Shown: one piece after another, positions 51,155 to 60,818 of the stretch
Layout of the letters: every line of letters starts with the position of its first letter
Numbering within the stretch: position 1 is the stretch's first letter
Assembly (NCBI RefSeq): GCF_028748185.1
Contig: NZ_CP118164.1
Coordinates: forward strand, 682,001 to 746,000
DNA length: 64,000 nt
Direction of reading: 5' to 3'
Source of the DNA: Bremerella sp. P1
GTDB lineage: Bacteria; Planctomycetota; Planctomycetia; Pirellulales; Pirellulaceae
Notes under the pieces: generated by a model
What the model was told of the DNA's origin: nothing
The model's database searches: none
What the model saw: the letters and a program-made list of their open reading frames with translations, nothing else
Translations under genes and position numbers: made by a program

Positions 51155-54100
51155 ATGTCGACAGACGCTTCATCCAGCATGACCACGGCCAAGGCAGTCC
51201 CAACTAAATCGGTTGGCACAGACTCGATCCGTCGGAAGATCAATCGCACCCGGCGGAGTGTCAAACTGGCCGAACTGGTTGCGGGTATCCTTTTGTTCGC
51301 CGCCGGTTCGCTGCTGTTTCTTTTAACGCTGGCCGTCATCGATCATTGGATCATCGGTCTCAACTTCGTAGCTCGTTTGATGGCCTTTTTGGTCTACGTA
51401 GTCGCGGCGGTTGGATTCCTATGGATCTACGTGGCCCCCCTGCTCTTCCATTCCATCAATCCGCTTTACGCGGCCAAGATGATCGAGCAAGGTCAACCGA
51501 CGTTGAAGAACAGCCTGCTCAATTTCATGTTCCTCAGTCAGAACAACCAGGGAACGCACAAGGCCGTTCTCGATGCGGTAGAAACCCAGGCAGCTTCCGA
51601 CATCTCGTCGCTGTCGCTGGAACATCTGGTCGACTACTCGAAAGCGATCCGCATCGGTTACGTCCTGGCGACATTGGCGGTGCTGTTTGGCCTTTATACC
51701 GTTCTGTCGCCGAAGAATCCGCTGCAGACGGCTGCCAGAATCGCGATGCCATGGAACGACATTGCCCGGCCTTCGAGAGTGAAGATTGTCGACGTCCAGC
51801 CAGGTGATGCGAGCATCTACCAAGGGCAGGAAATTGATGTCATCGTCAAGCTGCATGACGTTTCCGATGGAGACCGCCTGGAGGTCATCTACTCGACCAA
51901 AGACGGACAACTTGTCGATCAGGCGATTCCACTCGTGCTGAGCGATGATGGATTCGACTATCGAGCCAAGCTGAGCACCTCGGAGTCGGGCATTCAGCAA
52001 GACCTGACCTACCGCATTGAAGCCGGCGACGCATCGACGCGTGACTTTGAAGTCACCACGCTGGAAGCACCCTCGATTGACGTGGCCTCGCTGCGTTACG
52101 ACTTCCCCTCTTACACCCAGGAAGCCTCGTGGGAACAGCAAGGCGATGGTCATATTCGCGCCCTCGAAGGAACGATGGTAACCATCCGCGCAATCAGCAA
52201 TCGCCCAATCAAGAAGGCGTATATCGAATTCGATCCGGTGGCCGATTCCCCGATCGTTTCGCTCAATACGATTCCACTGCAAGTCAGCTCCGAAGAACCG
52301 AATAAAGCTTCCGTCCGCTTCCCCTTGGAAATGAACGACGCTGGTACCGCCGGCAAGTTCCGCTCGTATCAGATTCGCTTCCGAACCGACGACGGCGTGC
52401 TCAATCCGCACCCGGTGCTGTACCACATCGACGTGGTGCGTGACCTGCCGCCGGAGATCGAATTCCTGGAACCAACCGCTTCGGAAGTCGAGCTGCCACT
52501 GAACCGCAGCCTGGATGTTCGTCTGCGGGCCATTGATCCGGACTACGGCATCCGGCAAATCCGGGTCGACGGCACTATCAGCCAAGAAGGTGGCCCACGG
52601 CTGAAAAAGACGATCAACGCATCGATCCTCGAACAGCCCAAGTCAGGCCAGGTGATCGAGAACTGGAAGCTGGTTCCCAAAGAGCACAAGCTGGAAGTCG
52701 GCGATGTCGTCAAGCTGATCGGCGTGGCCGAAGATACGCGAACCGATTTCGCTGGCAACCTGAAGCCGAATATCGCAAATACCAATCCACGCACGATTCG
52801 CATCGTCGAGCCTGTCGCCGACCAGCAACAAGGCAAGTCGGAAGAAGAAGGCTCGACCGACGACGAAGGCAAACAGTCGGACGAACAGAACAAGTCCGAT
52901 GACTCCGGCGAGCAAGGAGACCAACAAGGCAAGGGTTCCGAGTCAGGCGACTCCGGCGACATGTCGGAAGGCGAGAAAGGCAACGAAGAGAACCAAAGCG
53001 AAGGCAACTCCGGTGGCGACTCGAACCAAGAGGGTATGAAGGGCAAATCCGACAAACCCCAGGAAGGCGAGAACAACGGCGAGTCGGAAGATCAGCAGGA
53101 AGGCCAAGGCAGCGGAAGTTCGTCGAAGAAAGAACAAGGCGACGAGAACCAAGAGCCTCAACAGGGTAAGGGTTCGCAGCCGCAAGAAGGCGACCAGCAG
53201 TCAGGCGAGCCCCAGGAAGGGGATCCGCAATCCGGCGAAGGAGGAATGGGCCAATCGCAGCAGGAAGGTGGCGACCAAGATTCGCAAGCCCAAGCCAATG
53301 GCGGCAAAGGGGGCGAAGCCTCTCAGGCCTCCGACGACCAACAGCGTGAACAGAACCAATCCGATCAAACAGGCCAACCCAATGGTAGCGGCACCGGCAA
53401 GGCAGGTGACCCGAACAAGGGTGGCGAACTGCAACAAGGTGACGCTTCCACGCAGCCGAACGAGAACTCGACCGTCGAGCGACAACAAGATCCGGTCGCT
53501 TCGGATGGTTCGCAAGATGGTGATGCCTTCGAGCGAATCCAGGACTATCTGAACGAGAAACAGAAACAACAGGGGCAGCAACCCTCGCCTGAAAACAGTG
53601 GTCAGCCTAATCCTCAACAACAAGGCGAAGGAGAAGGTTCCGGCACGGGTCAGAAGCCCGAAGAGGGAATGCAAGACGGTGCAGGTGGTGACAGTCAAAA
53701 GAACCCGGCGGACGCGCAAGGGCAACCAAGCGACGGTCAGAAGAACCAAGGCCAGGGAAGCAAGCAAGGTTCCGACGAACAGTCGACCGGCGAGCAAAAG
53801 GGATCAGAGCCCAACGAGGGTGGTATCGACAACGGCATGAAGCCCGAGAACTCCACCGGCGGCGAGAACGCAACCGGCGAGCAAAAACAAGAAGGCGAGC
53901 CCGGCACCACCGACCAGAACGACGGCATGTCGTCGGAACGCAACACGCAGAATGACGAACAAGGTGCCAGCGACAACCAAGGGGGCGCCAAGCAAGAAGA
54001 TCAAGAGGCCAATCCATCGAGCGACTCCGAGCGTCCCGGTGATACGGGCAAGGGAGACAACACCAACTCCGGAGCTGGCTCGGAAGCCAGCGAAGGTGAC

Positions 54101-55015
54101 AAGGGAAGCCCTGAGTCCAGCGAGAAGGCCAACAAGCAAGGCGAGAACAATATGAAGCCGGACGATCGCCCCAGCGACGAGCAAGGCGATCAACCGAAGT
54201 CTCCTTCCAACAGCGACAAACAGTCGGACAGCAAGGGAGAAACCCGCGGCGATCAAAGTGGTGGCGGCGGCTCCGGCGGCGGCCAAGCAGCTAAGCAGGC
54301 CGGCAACGACAGCGCCGGCAGCACCAGTGCTGCCGACCAGGGTGCCGGTGCAGCCAATCAACAAGGCGAAGGGGAAACAGGCAAAGAAGGAGGCGATGGT
54401 CCTCAAGCCGATCAGCAAACCGGTTCCAGTAGCGATCAGCAAGGAGAAGGTTCGAGCAAAACGAATTCGCCCGCTGGCCAAGAGGCCGGGATGCAAGGCG
54501 CTGAATCGGAAAAAGGCCCGAGCGATTCCCAGCAATCAAACGATCCACAGCAAAGTGGACGAGGTCCGGGCAATTCGGCGATTCCTCAAGGAGGCGGCTT
54601 GGAAGGGAACAACACACCGCAGAACTACGACGGTCCACGTGTTGAGCCTGGCGAAGACGCCGCCAATCTGGAATACGCCAAGAAAGCGACCGATATGGTC
54701 CTGGACGAACTGCAACACCAAGATACGCCCGACCAGGAAATGCTCGACGACTTGGGCTGGTCGAAAGATGACTTCGCTCGCTTTGTTCAGCGCTGGAAGC
54801 AAATGAAGCAAGCTGCCAGCAGCGAAGATGCTCAGGCCCAGCAAGATCTCAACGACGCCCTGCGTAGCCTGGGATTGTCGCGCGGTGAAGACACAACGCG
54901 TCGTGTGGAATCGCGCGAAGCAGCCGCAGGTGGTTCAAGCGATACGCAGCGCAGCAGCCCGCCTCCGTCGTTCATGGAACAATATCGGGCTTATCTCAAG
55001 GGGGCTTCTCAATAA
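51155..55015 (+). CDS. large membrane protein with about 600-residue low-complexity Q/E/G/S/N tract
   Basis: 1286 residues from the ATG at 51155. Two or three helices near residues 37-95 and one near 166-187, then a large beta-rich extracytoplasmic region (about 190-550; RVKIVDVQPGDASIYQGQEIDVIVKLHD resembles Ig-like strands). From about 553 to 1160 the protein is almost only Q, E, G, S, N, D, K and P, with recurring QQGE, QEGD and GSG units. The last 125 residues are ordered (EDAANLEYAKKATDMVLDELQHQDTP, WSKDDFARFVQRWKQMKQ). The layout recalls DUF4175-type proteins of planctomycetes and alphaproteobacteria. Function unknown. Confidence 0.7.
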   Translation: MSTDASSSMTTAKAVPTKSVGTDSIRRKINRTRRSVKLAELVAGILLFAAGSLLFLLTLAVIDHWIIGLNFVARLMAFLVYVVAAVGFLWIYVAPLLFHSINPLYAAKMIEQGQPTLKNSLLNFMFLSQNNQGTHKAVLDAVETQAASDISSLSLEHLVDYSKAIRIGYVLATLAVLFGLYTVLSPKNPLQTAARIAMPWNDIARPSRVKIVDVQPGDASIYQGQEIDVIVKLHDVSDGDRLEVIYSTKDGQLVDQAIPLVLSDDGFDYRAKLSTSESGIQQDLTYRIEAGDASTRDFEVTTLEAPSIDVASLRYDFPSYTQEASWEQQGDGHIRALEGTMVTIRAISNRPIKKAYIEFDPVADSPIVSLNTIPLQVSSEEPNKASVRFPLEMNDAGTAGKFRSYQIRFRTDDGVLNPHPVLYHIDVVRDLPPEIEFLEPTASEVELPLNRSLDVRLRAIDPDYGIRQIRVDGTISQEGGPRLKKTINASILEQPKSGQVIENWKLVPKEHKLEVGDVVKLIGVAEDTRTDFAGNLKPNIANTNPRTIRIVEPVADQQQGKSEEEGSTDDEGKQSDEQNKSDDSGEQGDQQGKGSESGDSGDMSEGEKGNEENQSEGNSGGDSNQEGMKGKSDKPQEGENNGESEDQQEGQGSGSSSKKEQGDENQEPQQGKGSQPQEGDQQSGEPQEGDPQSGEGGMGQSQQEGGDQDSQAQANGGKGGEASQASDDQQREQNQSDQTGQPNGSGTGKAGDPNKGGELQQGDASTQPNENSTVERQQDPVASDGSQDGDAFERIQDYLNEKQKQQGQQPSPENSGQPNPQQQGEGEGSGTGQKPEEGMQDGAGGDSQKNPADAQGQPSDGQKNQGQGSKQGSDEQSTGEQKGSEPNEGGIDNGMKPENSTGGENATGEQKQEGEPGTTDQNDGMSSERNTQNDEQGASDNQGGAKQEDQEANPSSDSERPGDTGKGDNTNSGAGSEASEGDKGSPESSEKANKQGENNMKPDDRPSDEQGDQPKSPSNSDKQSDSKGETRGDQSGGGGSGGGQAAKQAGNDSAGSTSAADQGAGAANQQGEGETGKEGGDGPQADQQTGSSSDQQGEGSSKTNSPAGQEAGMQGAESEKGPSDSQQSNDPQQSGRGPGNSAIPQGGGLEGNNTPQNYDGPRVEPGEDAANLEYAKKATDMVLDELQHQDTPDQEMLDDLGWSKDDFARFVQRWKQMKQAASSEDAQAQQDLNDALRSLGLSRGEDTTRRVESREAAAGGSSDTQRSSPPPSFMEQYRAYLKGASQ

Positions 55016-55123
55016 AGCCCTCGTTAGGGCAAAATAGAGAATTCCCGTATTTTCCACCTCGCCGAGCATACTTCGCAGGGATTCGTCTTTCGGCTTGCCC
55101 ATGCAGGCCGCGTCCTCCCTGCC

Positions 55124-56761
55124 ATGCACGATACAAACATCGTCAGCCGCATGGCACCTCATGTCCCTCGCTACCTCGTTCCCTTTCATCCCAAGAGCGT
55201 CTCGCATTACTTCACGGACGTTCTGATCATCGGTGGTGGTATCGCTGGCCTGCGGGCCGCTTTGGAAATTGATCCGAAGCTCTCTGCTCTGATTCTGTCG
55301 AAAGAACAGATCCAGGAATCGAACAGCAACTATGCCCAAGGTGGAATTGCCGGCGTCCTGGATGATGACGACCGGTTTGAAGATCACGTCGCCGATACGA
55401 TCACGGCCGGCGGAAGTCTGTGCGATAAGGAGGTCGTTGACCTTGTCGTGCACGAAGGGCCAGAGTGTATCCGCGAGCTGATTCGCTGGGGAACCGAGTT
55501 CGACCGAGTCGACGGGCGTCTGGCACTCACGCGAGAAGGTGGGCACGGTCGAGATCGCATTGTCCATGCGTTGGGTGATGCCACCGGCAAAGAGGTCATT
55601 CGCTCGATCGTCGAGATGGTGCGTTCACGTCGCAACATTCAAATCTGGCAGAACGAGTTCACCCAGGACCTGATCGTGCATGATGGCGTCTGCCGCGGGG
55701 CACTTGCTTCGGATGAAAAGCATGGTCGAACCCTGATCTGGGCCAAGCATACGATCCTGGCTGCCGGCGGCGTCGGTCAGATCTATCGCGAATCAACCAA
55801 TCCCAGCGTGGCGACCGGCGACGGCATTGCCATGGCACTGCGTGCCGGTGCCGAAATGCGTGATATGGAATTCATGCAGTTCCATCCGACCGTTCTCTAC
55901 ATTGCCGGTAGTAGCCGTAGCTTGATTACCGAAGCAGTGCGTGGCGAAGGGGGGCACCTGGTCGACCGCAACGGCTATCGGTTCATGAAAGACTACGACC
56001 CGCGTGGCGAGTTGGCTCCCCGCGATGTCGTTTCGCAGGCAATCGTTTCGCAGATGGAACTGACCAAGCATCCCAATGTGTATCTGCGGCTCGATCATCT
56101 GGATGCCGATTTCGTCCGCAATCGTTTCCCCAGCATCTATGCCGGATGCAAGAAGTTTGGCATCGATATCACTTCCGATCGCATTCCTGTTCGCCCAGGT
56201 GCGCACTACATGATCGGCGGCATCTCGGTCGATAACAACGGAGCCACCACGATTCCCAACCTTTGGGCGGCAGGGGAAGTCACCAGCAGTGGGCTGCACG
56301 GGGCCAATCGTTTGGCATCGAACAGTTTGCTGGAAGGGCTCGTATACGGTAAGAGGGCCGGTCGCAATGCGTCCCTAGGGGCACTTGCGATGCCGGACCG
56401 CTTCGAGGCGATCAATATTCAGCATCCCGTGGCCGAGCCGAGCGAACCGCTCGACTTGGGCGACATTCGCAACTCGCTTAAAAGCTTGATGTGGCGAAAC
56501 GTGGGCGTACGGCGTGATGCCCGCGGGCTCGAGGATGCCATCGATACGATCGAAGCCTGGTGCCGGTACGTCCTGCCCCAGCAGTTTGACCACCCTAGCG
56601 GCTGGGAACTGCAAAACATGCTGGTCGTGGCCCAAGTTATGGCCCGGGCAGCCTTCTTGCGAGAGGAATCGCGAGGCGTTCATTTGCGAATGGATTTCCC
56701 CCAGACCGACGACGCCAACTGGAACCATCACCTTCCGCTACGGTTATCAGACCTTCCGTAG
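55124..56761 (+). CDS. nadB: L-aspartate oxidase
   Basis: Oxidises L-aspartate to iminosuccinate with FAD, first step of bacterial NAD synthesis, in the cytoplasm. 545 residues: FAD-binding GGGIAGL at 37-43, SNYAQGGIAG, the EGGHGRDRIVH catalytic loop, RSLITEAVRGEGG and HGANRLASNSLLEGLVYG, all typical. The length is slightly above the E. coli enzyme because of an N-terminal extension; the ATG at 55151 is a possible alternative start. No quinolinate synthase or nadC is seen in the window, so nad genes are dispersed here. Preceded by the large low-complexity gene, 108 bases upstream. Confidence 0.9.
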   Translation: MHDTNIVSRMAPHVPRYLVPFHPKSVSHYFTDVLIIGGGIAGLRAALEIDPKLSALILSKEQIQESNSNYAQGGIAGVLDDDDRFEDHVADTITAGGSLCDKEVVDLVVHEGPECIRELIRWGTEFDRVDGRLALTREGGHGRDRIVHALGDATGKEVIRSIVEMVRSRRNIQIWQNEFTQDLIVHDGVCRGALASDEKHGRTLIWAKHTILAAGGVGQIYRESTNPSVATGDGIAMALRAGAEMRDMEFMQFHPTVLYIAGSSRSLITEAVRGEGGHLVDRNGYRFMKDYDPRGELAPRDVVSQAIVSQMELTKHPNVYLRLDHLDADFVRNRFPSIYAGCKKFGIDITSDRIPVRPGAHYMIGGISVDNNGATTIPNLWAAGEVTSSGLHGANRLASNSLLEGLVYGKRAGRNASLGALAMPDRFEAINIQHPVAEPSEPLDLGDIRNSLKSLMWRNVGVRRDARGLEDAIDTIEAWCRYVLPQQFDHPSGWELQNMLVVAQVMARAAFLREESRGVHLRMDFPQTDDANWNHHLPLRLSDLP

Positions 56762-56941
56762 GGACTTTTCATCAATCCTACCGGGATACGAACGAACTTC
56801 GGCAAGTCTTAATCAGACCGGAGTTTATGTCATCCGGCGCTTACGTTACACTACGTGTTTTGATCCTGGTTAGCGAGGTGCCCCATGTTCACGGCGGCCC
56901 CTCCCCTGCCTTTTCGGACAGCCTGAGAAAAACGAACTGCT

Positions 56942-57724
56942 ATGGTTGATCACAACTCCGATCTGCCGATGATCGAGGCCGACCGGCTTTCCAAATTCTA
57001 TGGAATCTTTGCCGCCTCCCGAGAAATCAGCTTCAAGGTCCATCGTGGCGAGGTGGTGGCGTTTCTCGGCCCCAATGGTGCCGGCAAAAGCACGACCATG
57101 AAGCTGCTTACCGGGTATCTATCACCAAGCGAAGGGGTTGCCCGGATCGCCGGCTACAACATGGCCACCCAGCGATTGCAGGGCTCGTCGGTGCTGGGAT
57201 ACCTTCCCGAAAACGGTCCGCTCTACCCGGATGCCACTCCGCACAGCTTGCTCTGGTTCATCGGCGAGGCCCGCGGCATGAGCCCGGCCAAACGCACCGA
57301 ACGCATCGATGCCGTGGTGGACCTGTGTAACCTGCATACCGTGCTGTACAAGCCGATCTCGAAGCTTTCCAAGGGTTACAAGCAGCGTGTCGGCATGGCT
57401 CAAGCCATTTTGCATGAACCAGAAGTGCTGATCCTGGACGAACCAACGTCCGGACTCGACCCGAATCAAATCCGTGGCGTGCGTGACATGATTCGTCGCC
57501 TGGGACAAGAGAAGACGATTCTGCTCTCGACACACATCTTCCAGGAAGTCGACGCACTGGCGACCCGGGCCATCGTGATCAACGAAGGTCGACTCATCTA
57601 CGACGGAAGCATTGATGGAATGAAGCAACCAGGCGAAACCCTGGACGACGCTTTCTATCGGATGACCAAAGGGGTAAACGCATTGACGACCCCAGAAGGT
57701 GAAGAAGCGACCCCGGATAGCTAA
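56942..57724 (+). CDS. ABC transporter ATP-binding protein, GldA-like
   Basis: 260 residues: Walker A GPNGAGKSTT, signature LSKGYKQRVGMAQAI, Walker B VLILDEPTSGLDP and the histidine switch LLSTHIFQEVD. Together with the following two genes it forms the ABC-ATPase, fused permease/auxiliary and DUF4340 arrangement known from gliding-type (GldA/F/G) systems and from many non-gliding bacteria, where the substrate is unknown. Gap to the next gene is 71 bases, with no terminator. Likely exports an envelope component. Confidence 0.9.
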   Translation: MVDHNSDLPMIEADRLSKFYGIFAASREISFKVHRGEVVAFLGPNGAGKSTTMKLLTGYLSPSEGVARIAGYNMATQRLQGSSVLGYLPENGPLYPDATPHSLLWFIGEARGMSPAKRTERIDAVVDLCNLHTVLYKPISKLSKGYKQRVGMAQAILHEPEVLILDEPTSGLDPNQIRGVRDMIRRLGQEKTILLSTHIFQEVDALATRAIVINEGRLIYDGSIDGMKQPGETLDDAFYRMTKGVNALTTPEGEEATPDS

Positions 57725-57795
57725 ACCGGCCTAACATCAGCGGCCCGTTTGAACGAAACATTTTCCCAACTGAAATAACAACACGGTAACAAGAC

Positions 57796-60756
57796 ATGTC
57801 CGTCGAGTTTTACGCCAAGTTAGCAACGCTCGTACTGTTCGATCTATTGTTCATGTTGGCGTTCTTCATCCTGCTCATTCCGCTTTCGGTAGCCAAGAAG
57901 GCTTCGTATGCCGTGATGAAGCGGAACTTCAAGTCGTACTTCAGCAACCCAACCGGGTACGTCTTTCTCGCGATCTTCGTTTTGCTGACCTCGATGGCGG
58001 CGTTCTGGCCCCATGAGTTCTTTAACGCGAACCTGGCGAATCTCAACGAACTCAATTCCCAGATCACGCTCATCATGCTGATCTTCATCCCGACCATCAC
58101 CATGGGTTTGTGGGCGGATGAAAAGCGACTGGGGACCGACGAATTACTGTTAACACTACCGGCCACCGACTTTGACATCGTGATCGGTAAGTACTTGGCG
58201 GCGGTATCGGTGTTTAGCGTCTCGTTGGTCTTCTCGCAGCTCTGTAACTTTCTGGTGCTGGACGCGCTGTCGCTCGGCTCGCTCGACGCAGGCCTCTTTA
58301 TCACCACTTACATCGGCTACTGGTTCATCGGCTTGACGATGATTGCTTTGGGGATGGTGGCTTCGTTCATGACGAACAACCTGACCCTGGGCTTTGTGCT
58401 GGGTATTTTGGTGAACGCTCCTTTTGTTCTTTTGCAATACTCGGACGCGTTTGTCACGCAAAACGAATGGGTTGGCTTCCTGAGCGAAGCGAGTATGGGC
58501 AAGCAGTTCGCGGACTTCGGTCGCGGGGTGATCTCGATCAGCTCGCTGGCGTACTTCCTGATGATGACGGTCGTCGGTATTTACCTGGCAATGGTCCTCA
58601 TCGGTCGACGTCACTGGCTGGGGGGTAAAGATGGCGAGTCCCTCTTGGGGCATTACCTGATCCGCTCGACCTGTCTGCTGGCGATCGCGTTCGCAGCCAC
58701 GCTGTTCTTTGTGATGAATGACATCCGCTGGGACTATACCGAGAACGGTACCAGCAGCCTGCTTCCTCAAACCAAGCAGTTGGTTCGTAACCTCTCGACC
58801 GACCAGCCCGTGCGTATCGAAGCGTTTGTCAGCGGCAGCGTTCCGAAGAACTACGCCCAAACCAAGCTCGACTTGATTAACTACCTAAACGAGTTCCGTG
58901 CGTTGAGTGGCTCGAAGATCAACGTGGTGATTCACGACGGCCTGGAACCGTTCAGCGAAACGGCCGACATCGCTCGCGAGACCTACGGCATTCAGCCCCG
59001 CGAGTTGATCTCGCAGGAACGTGGAGCGTTGGCTCAGGAAGAAGTCATCCTGGGTGCCGCCGTTCAGCGTGGCCTAGAGAAAGTAGTGATTCCATTCTTC
59101 GACAATGGTGTTCCCGTCGAGTACGAACTGGTTCGTTCGATTGGTACCGTTTCAGAGAAGAAACGTAAACGCTTGGGCGTTCTGCAAACCGATGCTCAAT
59201 TATTCGGCGGGATTCAACAGAACCCACTGGGCGGCTACCAGAACATTCCACCTCAGCAGATCATTACGGAATTGGAGAAGCAATACGACGTGATTGAAGT
59301 TGATGCCTCGTCAGCGATCGATCCAAGCTCGTACGACGTGCTGCTTGCCGTTCAGCCGTCGAGCCTGTCGCCTCCGGCGATGAAGAACTTCGTCGACGCA
59401 ATCAAAGCAGGCATTCCGACCGCCGTCTTCGACGACCCGGCTCCGACCCTCATGGGACAAGCCACGCCAATCGGCCAGGACAAGCGCAACCCATTCCCCG
59501 GCCGACGTCCGCCCGAACAAAAGGGAGACATTCGACAGCTGTGGGACCTGCTGCACATTTCGATGCCTGGCAAGCAATTGCCAACCGATCGCTACTATCA
59601 ACCGTACATCGTCTGGCAGGATTACAATCCGGAAGTTCGTCTACGCAACCTGGGGGCGATCACCAAAGAGTACGTCTTCGCCGATCGCTTCACTCCCGGT
59701 GCGCCTGAATACGAAGCGTTGAACAACGAGGTCGACGTGACGCAGGATCTTCGCCAGATGCTCTTCCTGTTCGCAGGGGCCATCAAGAAGCAGCCAGGCT
59801 ACCCGAAAACAATGACCTTTACCCCGCTGGTCACCACCGGTACGAAGATCGGGACAATCACGTTTCAAGACCTAAGTAGCGCCCGGCAGGATCAGCGACG
59901 CATCGAAGCAAAGCGGCAACCGGTTTATGGCCCCAACGGAGGTGCACCTGATCCGTTTGTCTTAGCAGCCCTCATCCAAGGCACACCTCCTTCGGTCGCC
60001 AAGAACGCCACCAAGGCGGAAGATGCTGCTGACGCCGAAAAGAAGGAAGGCGACGAAGCAGAAACGGATAAGCCAGAAAAGTCCGATGGCTCAATCAATG
60101 TGGCCATGGTCAGCGATATCGACCTGCTTCATTCGGTCTTCGTGCAACTGCGTGCTCAAAGTGCCGACAGCTCTGAAATGCAGATCGATAACACGAACTT
60201 CCTCTTGAACCTGATCGACAAGCTGGCCGGTGACGACGAGTACATTCCCATCCGTAGCCGAAGTGAACCAATCGCTCGCCTTGGGCTGATGGAACGCTTA
60301 ACGGAATCGGCCAAGACCGAAGGGGACAAGGCTCTGCGAGAAGCGGCACTCAACGCTCAGGCACAGCAAGAACAACTGGAGAAAGAACTTCAGAAGCCGC
60401 TGGAAGATCTGAACATGAAGATCAACACGCTCAACGCTCGAGCCAACCAAGGGGGCGAGATTCGTCCTGAAGACCTGCGTGAAGTTCAGGCACTGCAGTT
60501 GGAACTGGCCCAGCGTCAGGCAGACGTTCAGAACAAGCAGCGTGCCGCCGTTCAAAAGATCGAAGCCAATCTCGAGCGTGAACAAGAGCGTATCACGCGT
60601 GAGTTGAATCGTAGGATTCTGTACTACCAGAACCAGGTCAAAACCTTGGCCGTTGCCCTTCCGCCAATCCCACCGATCGTGATCGGCATCGTCGTCTTTG
60701 TCATTCGACGCTTGAAGGAACGTGAGGGATTGTCGAAAGACCGAATTATCAAGTAG
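57796..60756 (+). CDS. fused ABC-2 permease (GldF-like) and GldG-like protein
   Basis: 986 residues. The N-terminal 300 residues are an ABC-2 permease with six or so helices (LLFMLAFFILLIPLSVAKKA, YVFLAIFVLLTSMAAFWP, ADEKRLGTDELLLTLPATDFDIVIGKYLA). After a helix about 290-310 (LAIAFAATLFFVMNDIRWDYTENG) comes a GldG-type ABC_transp_aux domain, TDQPVRIEAFVSG..YAQTKLDLINYLNEFRALSGSKINV through NIAMVSDIDLL, and a coiled coil near 860-940 before the last helix. In Bacteroidetes GldF and GldG are separate; fusion in one chain is common in planctomycetes. Acts with the ATPase at 56942. Confidence 0.85.
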   Translation: MSVEFYAKLATLVLFDLLFMLAFFILLIPLSVAKKASYAVMKRNFKSYFSNPTGYVFLAIFVLLTSMAAFWPHEFFNANLANLNELNSQITLIMLIFIPTITMGLWADEKRLGTDELLLTLPATDFDIVIGKYLAAVSVFSVSLVFSQLCNFLVLDALSLGSLDAGLFITTYIGYWFIGLTMIALGMVASFMTNNLTLGFVLGILVNAPFVLLQYSDAFVTQNEWVGFLSEASMGKQFADFGRGVISISSLAYFLMMTVVGIYLAMVLIGRRHWLGGKDGESLLGHYLIRSTCLLAIAFAATLFFVMNDIRWDYTENGTSSLLPQTKQLVRNLSTDQPVRIEAFVSGSVPKNYAQTKLDLINYLNEFRALSGSKINVVIHDGLEPFSETADIARETYGIQPRELISQERGALAQEEVILGAAVQRGLEKVVIPFFDNGVPVEYELVRSIGTVSEKKRKRLGVLQTDAQLFGGIQQNPLGGYQNIPPQQIITELEKQYDVIEVDASSAIDPSSYDVLLAVQPSSLSPPAMKNFVDAIKAGIPTAVFDDPAPTLMGQATPIGQDKRNPFPGRRPPEQKGDIRQLWDLLHISMPGKQLPTDRYYQPYIVWQDYNPEVRLRNLGAITKEYVFADRFTPGAPEYEALNNEVDVTQDLRQMLFLFAGAIKKQPGYPKTMTFTPLVTTGTKIGTITFQDLSSARQDQRRIEAKRQPVYGPNGGAPDPFVLAALIQGTPPSVAKNATKAEDAADAEKKEGDEAETDKPEKSDGSINVAMVSDIDLLHSVFVQLRAQSADSSEMQIDNTNFLLNLIDKLAGDDEYIPIRSRSEPIARLGLMERLTESAKTEGDKALREAALNAQAQQEQLEKELQKPLEDLNMKINTLNARANQGGEIRPEDLREVQALQLELAQRQADVQNKQRAAVQKIEANLEREQERITRELNRRILYYQNQVKTLAVALPPIPPIVIGIVVFVIRRLKEREGLSKDRIIK

Positions 60757-60818
60757 CTCCAGCTACTACCCCAGATATCCGCGAACATTTTTACGCACTA
60801 GTTGCAAAGCAATTTGTC

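Noticed and set aside
52543-54844. Several long minus-strand and plus-strand frames inside the low-complexity gene
   Set aside because: Repeated codons keep other frames open by chance; their Ser/Pro or Leu/Val bias mirrors the GAG/CAA/GGC-rich coding strand.
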